Of a stretch of DNA of 64,000 nucleotides, positions 24,824 to 34,008 are shown piece by piece (position 1 is the first letter of the stretch; the number at the start of each line of letters is the position of its first letter). The stretch lies in contig NZ_CP165647.1 of the NCBI RefSeq assembly GCF_041199985.1, forward strand, positions 1,798,001 through 1,862,000, written 5' to 3'. The notes below the pieces were generated by a model. That model was given only the letters and a program-made list of their open reading frames with translations, was not told the origin of the DNA and searched no databases. A program made the position numbers and the translations under genes. The stretch is from Leptotrichia sp. HSP-536. Its GTDB lineage: Bacteria; Fusobacteriota; Fusobacteriia; Fusobacteriales; Leptotrichiaceae.

Positions 24824-24988
24824 TTATTTATTTTCTTTTTTATGAGATCCACAAGTTGAACCGCTTGAGCAGCTACAGCAATCTGTTCCACAAAGATTTT
24901 TATTTTTTTTATAATCTTTGTAAACTTTTCTAAATACTGCAAACGCAATTAAAACCGCAATTATTCCAACAATAATTGTTTTTATCAT
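24824..24988 (-). CDS. FeoB-associated Cys-rich membrane protein
   Basis: 54 residues from ATG 24988 (AAAGGAAG upstream). One membrane helix (IKTIIVGIIAVLIAFAVFRK), a basic stretch and a Cys-rich tail (CGTDCCSCSSGSTCG). This is the small companion found downstream of FeoB in many anaerobes, and it may fill the FeoC role. It lies 27 bp after feoB. Confidence 0.88.
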   Translation of the reverse strand: MIKTIIVGIIAVLIAFAVFRKVYKDYKKNKNLCGTDCCSCSSGSTCGSHKKENK

Positions 24989-25015
24989 ATTTTTACTTCC
25001 TTTCAAAATTAGTGT

Positions 25016-27208
25016 TTACATAATTAATTTTGCGACATTAAAGAATAATACTGACACAACATAAGGCAGGATTAATAGTAACGATACTTGGAATGTTAGT
25101 AATTTCCATCCAAATTCCTGTTTTAATGCTCCCATTGCCACAGCACACGGCACTACAAGAAGAACATACAGCATGAACGAATATGCTCTTATTGGACCAT
25201 ATTTGTCATTCCATAAGTTTCTTATTGCTGGAACAATGTTTCCTCCTGCATCTTCGTCAAGTTCTTCCTGATTTTTCATTTCCAATGTTGCAATTTTAAA
25301 TGTTGCGACGTGTCCCAAAGATTTTACAGAATCAATTACAGCATTTCCCAACCCAATTCCTTGATCTTTTAAATCGCCTAAGAAATTATATTCTTGTTTC
25401 TCATCTTCTTTTTGCGATAACAAAATTTGTCCTAAAAATCCTACAACCGTTTCTTTTGCGATGATACTTGGCACAATGGAAGCCACAGGTTCCCATCTGT
25501 CACCAAAACCAGTTGGCTTGAATACAGGCTGTACGACTTTTGCCGCTTGTCCTAAATATGAATTTTCGGCATCTCCTTTATTTGGAAAATATTGAAAAAA
25601 CCAGATAATTAATAAAATTCCTAAAATTATTGTAGTTGCTTTTTTTACATAGGCAAAAGTTTTTGCTCTCATATTATTCCATACAACTTTTGCACTTGGT
25701 AGTCTATATGGAGGCAGTTCTATTAACAGTTCTGTGTTATTTCCTTTGAAATAATTGAATCTTTTTAGTACAAATGCCACAAAAAGAGCCATAAATACAC
25801 CAAAAAGATAAATTGAAACAACAACTAAAGCTGCATGTTTGCTAAAAAATGCTGCTGCAAGTAGCGAGTAAACTGGAAGTCTTGCACCACAAGACATAAA
25901 TGTGGCAATAACTCCTGTTAGCCTTCTTGTTTTCTCATCTTCTAGCGTTCTTGTTGAATAAATTGCAGGTACTGTACACCCAAATCCGATTAGCATTGGG
26001 ATAAATGCTTTTCCTGAAAGTCCAACCTTTGTCATCATCTTGTTCAGAATAAATGCTACACGCGCCATATATCCGCTTTCTTCAAGAATTGCCATAAAAA
26101 AGTATATAAAGAACATAAGTGGCACAAATGTCAAGACTGAACCTACTCCAGCAAGAATTCCGTCCAGCACAAAGCTGCTTAACCAGTCAGGCACCCCTTC
26201 GATAGCGTGTCCCACATATTTTATTACAAAGTCGCTAAAAAAACCGTCAATCCAGTCGATAAACGGAGAACTTCCGTCAAATACAATAACAAATACTGCA
26301 TAAATTATGGCAAGAAATGCAAGTCCACCAAAAAATTTATTCAAAAGTATCTTGTCAATTTTATCTGTCAATGCAAATTTATCTCCAGTACCTCTTTTTA
26401 AGTTTGCCGAAATAATTCCACGGACAGTTCCGTATCTTGCTCTTGCCAACGCATCTTCAGGATCAATTCCATAATGTTCTTCAAGCTCTTTTTTTTCAGA
26501 ATTTCCAACATTTGATAAATCAATTTCAAATTCATTTTTTACCCTTGCCAAAACATTGGTATCACTTTCCAGAATTTTGATTACAAGCCAGTCAAGTGGA
26601 TATTTTTCTATCACTTTTTCATAGGGCTTTTCATTTTTCAATTTATTTTTCAAAGTTTCAATGTTATTTTCAATTTCCTTGTCAAATAAAAGTCTGTGCT
26701 GTTTATTTTCTGATGAACTTTGTTTTGAAAGTTCCACAACCTTTTCCATAAGTTTGTCTACACCATTACCAGATTTTCCACTTGTAAAGACTACTGGAAT
26801 ACCAAGCTGCTTTTCAAATCTTTCCACATCCAATTTGTAGCCAATTCTCTTAAATTCATCCTCAAAGTTAAGCGCCATCACCATTGGAATACCAAGTTCC
26901 TTTACTAATGCCGTTAAATAAATATTTTTTTCAAGCGATGTCGAATCCATAACATTGATTACCACATCAACTTTTTCATCTAGCAGAAAATCCCTTGAAA
27001 CACGTTCTTCAGGTGTATTTATTGATAAATTATAAATTCCCGGCAAATCGATAAGTTTTATATCTTCATTGCCTATCTTAAAAAAAACTTCCTTCTTCTC
27101 AATTGTTACACCTGGCCAGTTTCCTATTTTTAAACTTGCGTGTGAAATTTGGTTAATCAAGGCAGTTTTTCCTACATTAGGATTTCCGACAAATGCTACG
27201 TTTATCAT
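25016..27208 (-). CDS. feoB: Ferrous iron transporter FeoB
   Basis: 730 residues. N-terminal G domain with GNPNVGKTALINQ (G1), DLPGIYNL (G3) and NFEDE (an NxxD-type G4), then a helical spacer, then a membrane domain with two Gate repeats (including GFGCTVPAIYSTRTLEDEK and SIVPSIIAKETVVGFL). This is the complete FeoB plan for GTP-gated Fe2+ uptake. The start overlaps the feoA stop by 4 bp, so translation is coupled. Confidence 0.96.
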   Translation of the reverse strand: MINVAFVGNPNVGKTALINQISHASLKIGNWPGVTIEKKEVFFKIGNEDIKLIDLPGIYNLSINTPEERVSRDFLLDEKVDVVINVMDSTSLEKNIYLTALVKELGIPMVMALNFEDEFKRIGYKLDVERFEKQLGIPVVFTSGKSGNGVDKLMEKVVELSKQSSSENKQHRLLFDKEIENNIETLKNKLKNEKPYEKVIEKYPLDWLVIKILESDTNVLARVKNEFEIDLSNVGNSEKKELEEHYGIDPEDALARARYGTVRGIISANLKRGTGDKFALTDKIDKILLNKFFGGLAFLAIIYAVFVIVFDGSSPFIDWIDGFFSDFVIKYVGHAIEGVPDWLSSFVLDGILAGVGSVLTFVPLMFFIYFFMAILEESGYMARVAFILNKMMTKVGLSGKAFIPMLIGFGCTVPAIYSTRTLEDEKTRRLTGVIATFMSCGARLPVYSLLAAAFFSKHAALVVVSIYLFGVFMALFVAFVLKRFNYFKGNNTELLIELPPYRLPSAKVVWNNMRAKTFAYVKKATTIILGILLIIWFFQYFPNKGDAENSYLGQAAKVVQPVFKPTGFGDRWEPVASIVPSIIAKETVVGFLGQILLSQKEDEKQEYNFLGDLKDQGIGLGNAVIDSVKSLGHVATFKIATLEMKNQEELDEDAGGNIVPAIRNLWNDKYGPIRAYSFMLYVLLVVPCAVAMGALKQEFGWKLLTFQVSLLLILPYVVSVLFFNVAKLIM

Positions 27209-27423
27209 TTTACCACCTCAATTTGAATGTGATTTGCTAAATTTGTACTGATTACGATTTTAGTTTCCACTGTCTTTATGAGAATATTTCCATTTGCGAT
27301 GTTTTCAATCGTACATGCATCTCCTCTGCAAACTCCAAGACTCAATAACCGCGTGTCCAATTTTCGCTCATCAATGTCTTTTAATAGAAATTTTTCTCCG
27401 ACTTTACCTTCCACTAATGTCAT
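27205..27423 (-). CDS. feoA: FeoA family SH3-like protein
   Basis: 72 residues; the FeoA fold is seen in KVGEKFLLKDIDERKLDTRL, LLSLGVCRGDACTIEN and NGNILIKTVETKIVISTNLA. It acts as a cytosolic partner of FeoB. First gene of the feoA-feoB-Cys-rich operon. I found no convincing Fur box upstream, only A/T-rich sequence and a MITE-like repeat. Confidence 0.93.
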   Translation of the reverse strand: MTLVEGKVGEKFLLKDIDERKLDTRLLSLGVCRGDACTIENIANGNILIKTVETKIVISTNLANHIQIEVVK

Positions 27424-27613
27424 TTCAGATTCTCTCCTCTCATTTTATATATTTTTAGATTTACAAAAATATTTGTACATAAATTCTTTTACTATTAACT
27501 TTTTTATAACTATTTCAAATATGTAACAAATATTATGTTTATCAAAAGTTTTAATCATCAAAGTAATTTTATACCTTTTTAAAAAATAATGCAAGTTTTT
27601 TTTCTTTATATTA

Positions 27614-27764
27614 GGCTGTGTCTGAAAACTCAAAATCTATGTTATTTTTAATATTTTTTTAATTTTATAAATTATACAAATTACAATAAAATCAGTATTT
27701 ATTATTTTTGATTTTAGAAAAATTTGTTAAAAATTCATCATTTTGAGAGTTTTCAGACAGGCCC
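27614..27764. mobile_element. MITE-like element with IS427-type ends
   Basis: 151 bp, no coding capacity, flanked by TA. The ends GGCTGTGTCTGAAAACTC and GAGTTTTCAGACAGGCCC are inverted repeats close to those of the IS427-type copies at 10485 and 12508. Its interior is A/T-rich and unlike the full IS. It is probably mobilised in trans by that transposase. It sits between feoA and the autotransporter gene; the remaining sequence of 27424-27613 holds nothing I can support. Confidence 0.8.
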
Positions 27765-27777
27765 TACTACAAACTTA

Positions 27778-27819
27778 TAAAAAAAGAGCTACTCCAAAAA
27801 AATCTTGAAGCAGCTAAAT
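27778..27819 (-). terminator. Terminator of the autotransporter gene
   Basis: On the minus strand AGCTGCTTC pairs with GAGTAGCT (one wobble), followed by CTTTTTTT. About 40 bp after the stop codon. Confidence 0.75.
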
Positions 27820-27859
27820 TTTAAAACTATTTATACGAATCAAGAGAAAGCAAATTTAA

Positions 27860-30800
27860 TTAGAACGATGCCCCAATTCCTACACCAACATGGGCATTCT
27901 TATCCTTCGTATCATATCCTCCGTTTACTGAGAAGTTGAAGTTTCCTGTCTCCAGTCCAACCTTCACTCCGCTTCTAACGTTTCCACGGCTTTCGGCTTT
28001 TTCTCCTTTTAATCTATAAGTCTTATTTGTATTTATATATTTCATCTGGTTTTCTTTACGGCCAGCATTTCCTAACTCATGTTCGTACGCCAGGTCTAAG
28101 GCTGCCTTGAATCTAGTGTTGCCTGTAATTCCTTTTGTATAGGCAAGTTCCACACCTGCGGACGGCTTAAATGAATAATAGCTGTTCCCCTTCACATCCA
28201 TTCCTAAAGTGCTGTCCTTCTCCTTAATTCTGTTAAATCTTCCATAGCCAAGCTTTAACGCCCCATAAGGCTTAATAGCAGAATTTTCACCTAACTCATA
28301 AGTCTTGCTGATTTCATTCTTAACTGAGAATCCGTAAGCATTGTAGTCAGCTTTGTTTTCATAAACTTTATCTGTCATAATTCTACGTTTCATTGAGTTT
28401 TGTGAAACAAACACATCTCCGCCCAAAGTCCAGTCAAGGTCGCCAATGCTCAAGTCAAATTTCTTGTATCCACCAGCTTTAAGCATTGAGACGCTTTCCT
28501 TTGAATGCCCTGTATCCTTGAATTTATAGTTATTTATTGCAACACCTCCGTAAGCTCCCCAGTTACTGTCAGTATTATTAAACAAGTAAGAAGCTCCGAA
28601 AGCTGTATTTGTTGTATCCGGCACTTCATCAGTTTTGAAATCATGCTTATCTTTATTAAAGAATGTTTCAACGTGATGTCCAGCTTTGTCTACATTATCT
28701 TTTTGTAAAGATGAAATTTGATTATCTAAAAGGTTATCAGTTTGATTTATTCTTTGTTGAACATTAATGTATTGGCTTCCATCAATTTCCTTGTAGGCTT
28801 TTCCTAAACTTTCGGCATCTCTTAGTGTGTTCATGTAATTAAATACCTGCTTATCTTTTTCGCTTGCCACAACGTATTTTTCATCAAGCCCTTCTGCCAC
28901 ATCTTTTGTCTTTTCATCAGCAAATTTTGTGTAGGACTGCTTTCTCAAAGTGACTTTTTCAATTCGGTTGTCTTTTATTTCAGGATTTGCTTCCCAAATT
29001 AATGAGCCTGAACCTACAGTCCAGTATGGGATGTTACTTTCCTTAATTGACTTATTAAATGGATCAAGTACGTCTTTTCCAACTGTAACTTCTGTTGCGT
29101 TAGTTTTTTCAGTGGCTTCTGCTCCGATTAAAAGTTCAGCGCCTTTTAGTCCAAGATTAGCTAGACCTTTGATAGGATTTGTTTTTCCTAGTGAATCGAC
29201 ATAAACTCTCATATCCTTTTTCACGGGCATCTTTCTCTCTGACAAACTTACTGCTAACAAAGGTTTCTCAATTCTTTCTCTTATCGCTCCACCACTTACC
29301 TGAATATCTCCATAATTTTTTATTGTACCTCCTGCAACTACAATACCTGCTCCACCAGCAGAATCTATTATGATTTTTCCAGGATATTCATTTGTAAATT
29401 CTGCACCCTGTCCTACAAATACTCCAACTGCATTCTTTGGAGATCCTTCAGTTTTTATTGTACCAGTATTAAATCCTTTAGCTCCCCCTGACAGATACAT
29501 CCCTATACTGTTATCACCTTTAATTGTTATAGTTCCCGATTCATTTCTAATAGTTGTACCATTTACACCAGCCATACCTATAGAATTTTTACCAATTTCA
29601 ATTATTGATACTGGTGAACTATTATACATCTCACCATTAGGATTATCTGAGTACATTCCTATCCCTGGATTATCTATATTTTTTGAATCTCCAATTATAA
29701 TCTTACCTCCGAAATTTGTTACTCTAGATTTACCTTTTCCTGTAAGATATATCCCTGTTGGTCTGTTTCCTCTAAGTTCAATAATACCTCCACTAAAACC
29801 TTCCGCTAGTTTATCAGGAAATTCTGACAAACTTTCTTCGCCAACATTAAATACAATTCCTACAGCATTATGTGCATTTTCATCTCCTTTAATAGTATTG
29901 AGAGTTTCCGTTAATCCATTATTAAAAAATCGATTACTATCACCAAGATGGCTATTGTTATAATATTTTGAATATATATGTATACCTGTAGAATTTTCTC
30001 CAATATTAATATTGCCTCCTAAAACCCAAATATTTTTTAAGTTATCGGATACTTCATCGCTAATTGCATATATTCCCGTAGAATTTTTTTTAACAGTTAT
30101 TGTTCCACTGTTAAAAAATGAAGAATTATTTACATAGGCAGCTATTGTATTATTTCCATTCAATTCAATAGTTCCTGAATTTCCACCAGCAACACCTTCT
30201 GATCCAATTGAAACTATTCCAATCTGATTGTCTTTATTTCCTGTAACTTTTGTATATTCATTAACATAAACTTTTGGATTTATCATTTTCTGTAACATTT
30301 TATTATATTTAGTAGTTGTAGAACTATTTGATAAATCGTCTAAATTTATATCTTCATCAACCTTAAGACTGTAATTTTTAAATTCAAACAAGTCTCCGTT
30401 TCCTGTTATTTTAAGATTAACTCCATAATAGCTGTCATTATATTGCCCAAATTCATATTCTACAAGTCCAGCTGCATCTCTACTTAAAAGTAAATTTTTT
30501 GTTTCCTGCTCATCATTAAGACTAGTATACCTTGCATCAAATGTAATAAATGCCCCTCCTTCATTTACTTCTATTTCTCTTAAACTAGGAGATCTTCTTG
30601 CAAATTGAGTAATTATCTTATTAATTGCAAAAGTCAAATTATTTTTTGTATCTTGATCATAAGCCAAAAAATGTATGTCACCTTCAACATCCAATCCTAT
30701 ACCACGATCTCTTATTACCATTTTTTGTCCACTTAAGCTCGGACTGGGAGTGTATGTAATACCACCATTAACTGTACTAAAAAAATCGTCCCGATTTACT

Positions 30801-31123
30801 GTTACTTTATATCCATACTTTTCATCTTTTATTTCATTCTTATTTTCACTTTCTACAAAATTAAGATTTACTAAACTTAAACTATCTTTGTTAGTCATAT
30901 CTTCAAATTTTGTTTTAGTATATCTTGAATCTCCTCTTCTGATAGTCGGGTCAGTTAGATTTCCAGGATTTGACGGATTACTTGGATTATTCGGATTTAC
31001 AGGATTCGTTGGCGTTGGATTATTACTTGCTGTTTCGCCTCCCCCACCAGCACCACCACAGCTTATTATCGCGCATAATGCAGTTAAAAGAACTAATCTT
31101 CTTATATTTCTCATTTTTTTCAT
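27860..31123 (-). CDS. Autotransporter adhesin-like protein with lipobox signal
   Basis: 1087 residues. The N-terminus has a signal peptide with a lipobox (AIISC, Cys22), then a Gly run and a Pro/Asn-rich linker (PTNPVNPNNPSNPSNPGN). The passenger has repeated short glycine-rich beta-helix turns such as GTIELNGNNTIAAYVNN and NSGTITVKKNSTGIYAISDE. The last 280 or so residues form a type Va barrel, ending in VGVGIGASF with the C-terminal aromatic. RBS AGGAGG precedes ATG 31123. It is a likely surface adhesin. The lipid anchor on an autotransporter is unusual but recurrent in this phylum, as I recall. Confidence 0.9.
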   Translation of the reverse strand: MKKMRNIRRLVLLTALCAIISCGGAGGGGETASNNPTPTNPVNPNNPSNPSNPGNLTDPTIRRGDSRYTKTKFEDMTNKDSLSLVNLNFVESENKNEIKDEKYGYKVTVNRDDFFSTVNGGITYTPSPSLSGQKMVIRDRGIGLDVEGDIHFLAYDQDTKNNLTFAINKIITQFARRSPSLREIEVNEGGAFITFDARYTSLNDEQETKNLLLSRDAAGLVEYEFGQYNDSYYGVNLKITGNGDLFEFKNYSLKVDEDINLDDLSNSSTTTKYNKMLQKMINPKVYVNEYTKVTGNKDNQIGIVSIGSEGVAGGNSGTIELNGNNTIAAYVNNSSFFNSGTITVKKNSTGIYAISDEVSDNLKNIWVLGGNINIGENSTGIHIYSKYYNNSHLGDSNRFFNNGLTETLNTIKGDENAHNAVGIVFNVGEESLSEFPDKLAEGFSGGIIELRGNRPTGIYLTGKGKSRVTNFGGKIIIGDSKNIDNPGIGMYSDNPNGEMYNSSPVSIIEIGKNSIGMAGVNGTTIRNESGTITIKGDNSIGMYLSGGAKGFNTGTIKTEGSPKNAVGVFVGQGAEFTNEYPGKIIIDSAGGAGIVVAGGTIKNYGDIQVSGGAIRERIEKPLLAVSLSERKMPVKKDMRVYVDSLGKTNPIKGLANLGLKGAELLIGAEATEKTNATEVTVGKDVLDPFNKSIKESNIPYWTVGSGSLIWEANPEIKDNRIEKVTLRKQSYTKFADEKTKDVAEGLDEKYVVASEKDKQVFNYMNTLRDAESLGKAYKEIDGSQYINVQQRINQTDNLLDNQISSLQKDNVDKAGHHVETFFNKDKHDFKTDEVPDTTNTAFGASYLFNNTDSNWGAYGGVAINNYKFKDTGHSKESVSMLKAGGYKKFDLSIGDLDWTLGGDVFVSQNSMKRRIMTDKVYENKADYNAYGFSVKNEISKTYELGENSAIKPYGALKLGYGRFNRIKEKDSTLGMDVKGNSYYSFKPSAGVELAYTKGITGNTRFKAALDLAYEHELGNAGRKENQMKYINTNKTYRLKGEKAESRGNVRSGVKVGLETGNFNFSVNGGYDTKDKNAHVGVGIGASF

Positions 31124-31434
31124 AAATGTGTCCTCCTTTTATTTTGTTCTACATTTAATTAAATTTTCATAAAAATAATATAATTATTTATATATTTTGA
31201 ATACCAATAACTTTTCCTTTCTTATTAATTATATCCTAGTTTTTTTTAAAGTCAAGTCTAAATGGAATATATTTTAATTTTTACAAAATAACAAATAAGA
31301 ATAAATAATAAAAAAAATAGCTTCTATATTTTATTTTAAATTAATATTATAATAATTTTTAATATGAATAAGATTAATTTTTAAAATATTAAATTCTGTA
31401 TAAAATTTTTATTCTGTTAAGTTTACTTTTATTT
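31124..31434. other. A/T-rich divergent intergenic region
   Basis: About 310 bp between the autotransporter start and the nifS promoter. Almost entirely A/T, with no ORF, hairpin or recognised regulatory motif that I can support. It must contain the autotransporter promoter. Confidence 0.5.
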
Positions 31435-31463
31435 TTGATAAATTTCACAAAATATAGTATAAT
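31435..31463 (+). promoter_or_regulatory. Promoter of the nifS-thiI operon
   Basis: -35 TTGATA (31435-31440), 17-bp spacer, -10 TATAAT (31458-31463), 80 bp before the start at 31543. Confidence 0.75.
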
Positions 31464-31542
31464 AAAAGCATTAAATTACTTTAATTTCGATTATATTAGA
31501 TAATTTTTGGAGAAAAACAAATAATGTAAAAAAGGAGGAAAA

Positions 31543-32688
31543 ATGATATACTTAGATAACTCAGCAAGCACAAAGCCACGTAAAGAAGTTATAAATACAT
31601 TGATTCAGACGATGGAAGAAAATTATGGAAATCCTGATGCAATTCATGATTTTTCGTATAAAATTTTATTGAAAATAAAAAAAGCTAAAAAAATAATAGC
31701 CGATTATTTAAAAGTGGAAGCTGAGCAAATTTTTTTTACAGCTGGAGGAGGAGACGGAAATAATCTTCTCCTGCAAGGAATTATTAATGCTAATTCACGA
31801 TTAAAAAAACACCTGATTACGACAAAAATAGAGCATCCATCAGTTTACGAAGTCTTTAAACATTATGAAAGTATAGGATTTGAAGTTGACTATCTGGATG
31901 TGGACAAAAACGGATTTGTAAATCTTGAAGAACTTGAGAGTATAATCAGGGAAGATACGGCAGTGGTTTCAGTTGGGGCAGTGAATAGTGAAACTGGAGC
32001 GATTCAAGATTTGAAGAAAATTTCTGAGATTATTAAGGGAAAAAATAAGAATACATATTTTCATACAGATTTTGTGCAAGGGCTAGGATGTACAAATATA
32101 AAATTTGACAAAATTCCTGTGGATGCGATAACGGTAAGCGGACATAAAATTTATGCACCAAAAGGAATTGGGGCAGTCTATATAAATAAACGTGTAAAAA
32201 TAGCAAATGTAATTTTCGGATCGAATGCTGAAAATGGAATTGTGAAAAGGACAATGCCTACAGAACTGATTCTGGCATTTGCAAAAGCTGTGGAAATTTT
32301 GGCAAAGGAAGAAAAAAAGGAAATGGAGCATGCGCAAAAATTAAAGAAAATGCTTGTGAATAAAATTTCTGAGGAAATTACAGATATAAAATTTAATTCC
32401 TTACTTGATTCTGAAAAATCTAGTCCTAAAATATTGAACGTATCGTTTTATGGGACAAAAGGAGAAGTGCTGACACATTTTTAGGAATGTACCAGATCTA
32501 TGTTTCCACAGGCTCAGCTTGTTCATCAAAAAAGGGAACAGTAGAATACTGGAAGTTATGGGTCTTAATCAATTGGAGATGGATGGAGCGATTAGATTTA
32601 GTTTTTCAAAAGATAACACAGAAGAGAAATTGACGAAGTTGTGAAAAGGCTGAGAGAAAGTGTGGAAAGAATAAGAAAAATGAGATAA
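31543..32688 (+). pseudogene. Cysteine desulfurase (NifS/IscS-like), frameshifted near the 3' end
   Basis: Intact through residue 310: MIYLDNSASTKPRKEV, the PLP lysine in VSGHKIYAPKGIGA and THFHTD-like HTDFVQ. The frame then breaks at a T5 run (about 32479). The rest is readable by adding a base there (LGMYQIYVSTGSACSSKKG, with the active-site Cys loop), another at the A6 run near 32535 (NSRILEVMGLNQLEMDGAIR) and another at about 32623, ending RKMR at 32688. With thiI directly downstream it would supply sulfur for 4-thiouridine in tRNA. Three single-base losses in 150 bp suggest sequencing error or recent decay. Confidence 0.85.
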
Positions 32689-32721
32689 TATTTTTTATAA
32701 TAAAAAGACAGAAAGGAAAAA

Positions 32722-33912
32722 ATGAATAGTTATACTAATAAAAATTTATTAAATGCAATAGGGCTTTCATATGGAGAATTGTCGCTAAAGGGAAAAAATA
32801 GGGGGCAGTTTGAAAAAAAATTGCGAAATAAGATTAATAAAGTGCTAAAGGGGTTTGATTATCAATTATTTGATGATTTGTCAAAATTGTATGTTTTAAT
32901 AAATTCTGAAAATTTAGACGAAATTACTGATAAGTTAAAAAAAGTTTTTGGAATAGTGGGGCTTAACCAGTCGGCAAAAATTGAAAGAAATGACGAATTT
33001 ATTAAGGAAAAAGTGCTGGAATTTGCAAATTATGCTTATGAACAAGGGGCTAGAAGCTTTAAGATAAAAGTTAATAGAAGTAACAAGGGATTTGAGAAAA
33101 AATCTATGGACTATGCCCGTGAATTAGGAGGTCATGTACTTGTAAACAGCTTGTTTGAACAAGTTAAAATGAAAGATCCAGATGTTCTGATAAATGTGGA
33201 TATTAGAAAAAATGTTTATATTTATACGGACAAAATAAAAACTTATGGAGGATTACCGCTTGGATCAACTGGAAAAGGGCTTGTACTTTTATCAGGTGGA
33301 ATAGACAGTCCAGTAGCTTCTTTCATGATGGCAAAAAGAGGGATGAGATTAAATTTTATAACATTCCACAGTTTTCCGTTCACAAGCCGGCAGGCTCTTG
33401 AAAAAGTAAAGGAGCTAACTGATATTTTATCACTTTACGTTGGAAAAACAAGACTTTATTCATTAAATATACTAAAAATACAGGAAGCAATAAATACACA
33501 GACAAAAAAAGATTTGGCTACAATTCTGACACGGCGTGCTATGATGCGTCTAGCTGAAAGATTGTCAAATACTATGCAATATCAGGCCCTAATTACGGGA
33601 GAAAGCCTTGGGCAGGTTGCTTCTCAGACAATGGGGGGGCTTACCTGTACAAATGCTTCTGTAGAAAGACTGCCAGTATTCAGACCTCTTATTGGAATGG
33701 ATAAGACAGAAATAATTGAAATTGCAAAGGAAATAGAAACTTATGAGAAATCCATTGAGCCGTATGAAGATTCGTGTGTGATTTTTGCTCCGAAGCATCC
33801 AGTTACAAATCCTAAATTGGAAGATGTATTGGCGGAAGAAGCAAAAATTGAAAATTATGATGAAATTATGAATGAAATTTTTGGAGAAAAGGAATATTTT
33901 AATTTTGGATAA
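32722..33912 (+). CDS. thiI: tRNA 4-thiouridine synthase ThiI
   Basis: 396 residues. N-terminal ferredoxin-like and THUMP domains (YGELSLKGKNRGQFEKKLRN; SFKIKVNRSNKGFEKKS), then the PP-loop VLLSGGIDSPVASFMMAKRG and a C-terminal adenylation core (ITGESLGQVASQTM). There is no rhodanese extension, as in Gram-positive ThiI. The enzyme thiolates U8 of tRNA with sulfur from a cysteine desulfurase; the partner nifS gene lies 34 bp upstream. AGAAAGGA precedes the ATG. Confidence 0.94.
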   Translation: MNSYTNKNLLNAIGLSYGELSLKGKNRGQFEKKLRNKINKVLKGFDYQLFDDLSKLYVLINSENLDEITDKLKKVFGIVGLNQSAKIERNDEFIKEKVLEFANYAYEQGARSFKIKVNRSNKGFEKKSMDYARELGGHVLVNSLFEQVKMKDPDVLINVDIRKNVYIYTDKIKTYGGLPLGSTGKGLVLLSGGIDSPVASFMMAKRGMRLNFITFHSFPFTSRQALEKVKELTDILSLYVGKTRLYSLNILKIQEAINTQTKKDLATILTRRAMMRLAERLSNTMQYQALITGESLGQVASQTMGGLTCTNASVERLPVFRPLIGMDKTEIIEIAKEIETYEKSIEPYEDSCVIFAPKHPVTNPKLEDVLAEEAKIENYDEIMNEIFGEKEYFNFG

Positions 33913-34008
33913 ATTTATTTATTGAAGAATATTTCAGTTTTTTTAAAAAACGTGTAAAATATCGTATTTAATATTGCAATTTATGAATATAAAAAATGGA
34001 GAAAATTT

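Noticed and set aside
29370..29963. 197-residue plus-strand ORF rich in Pro/Ile
   Set aside because: Antisense to the glycine-rich autotransporter passenger; a shadow frame.
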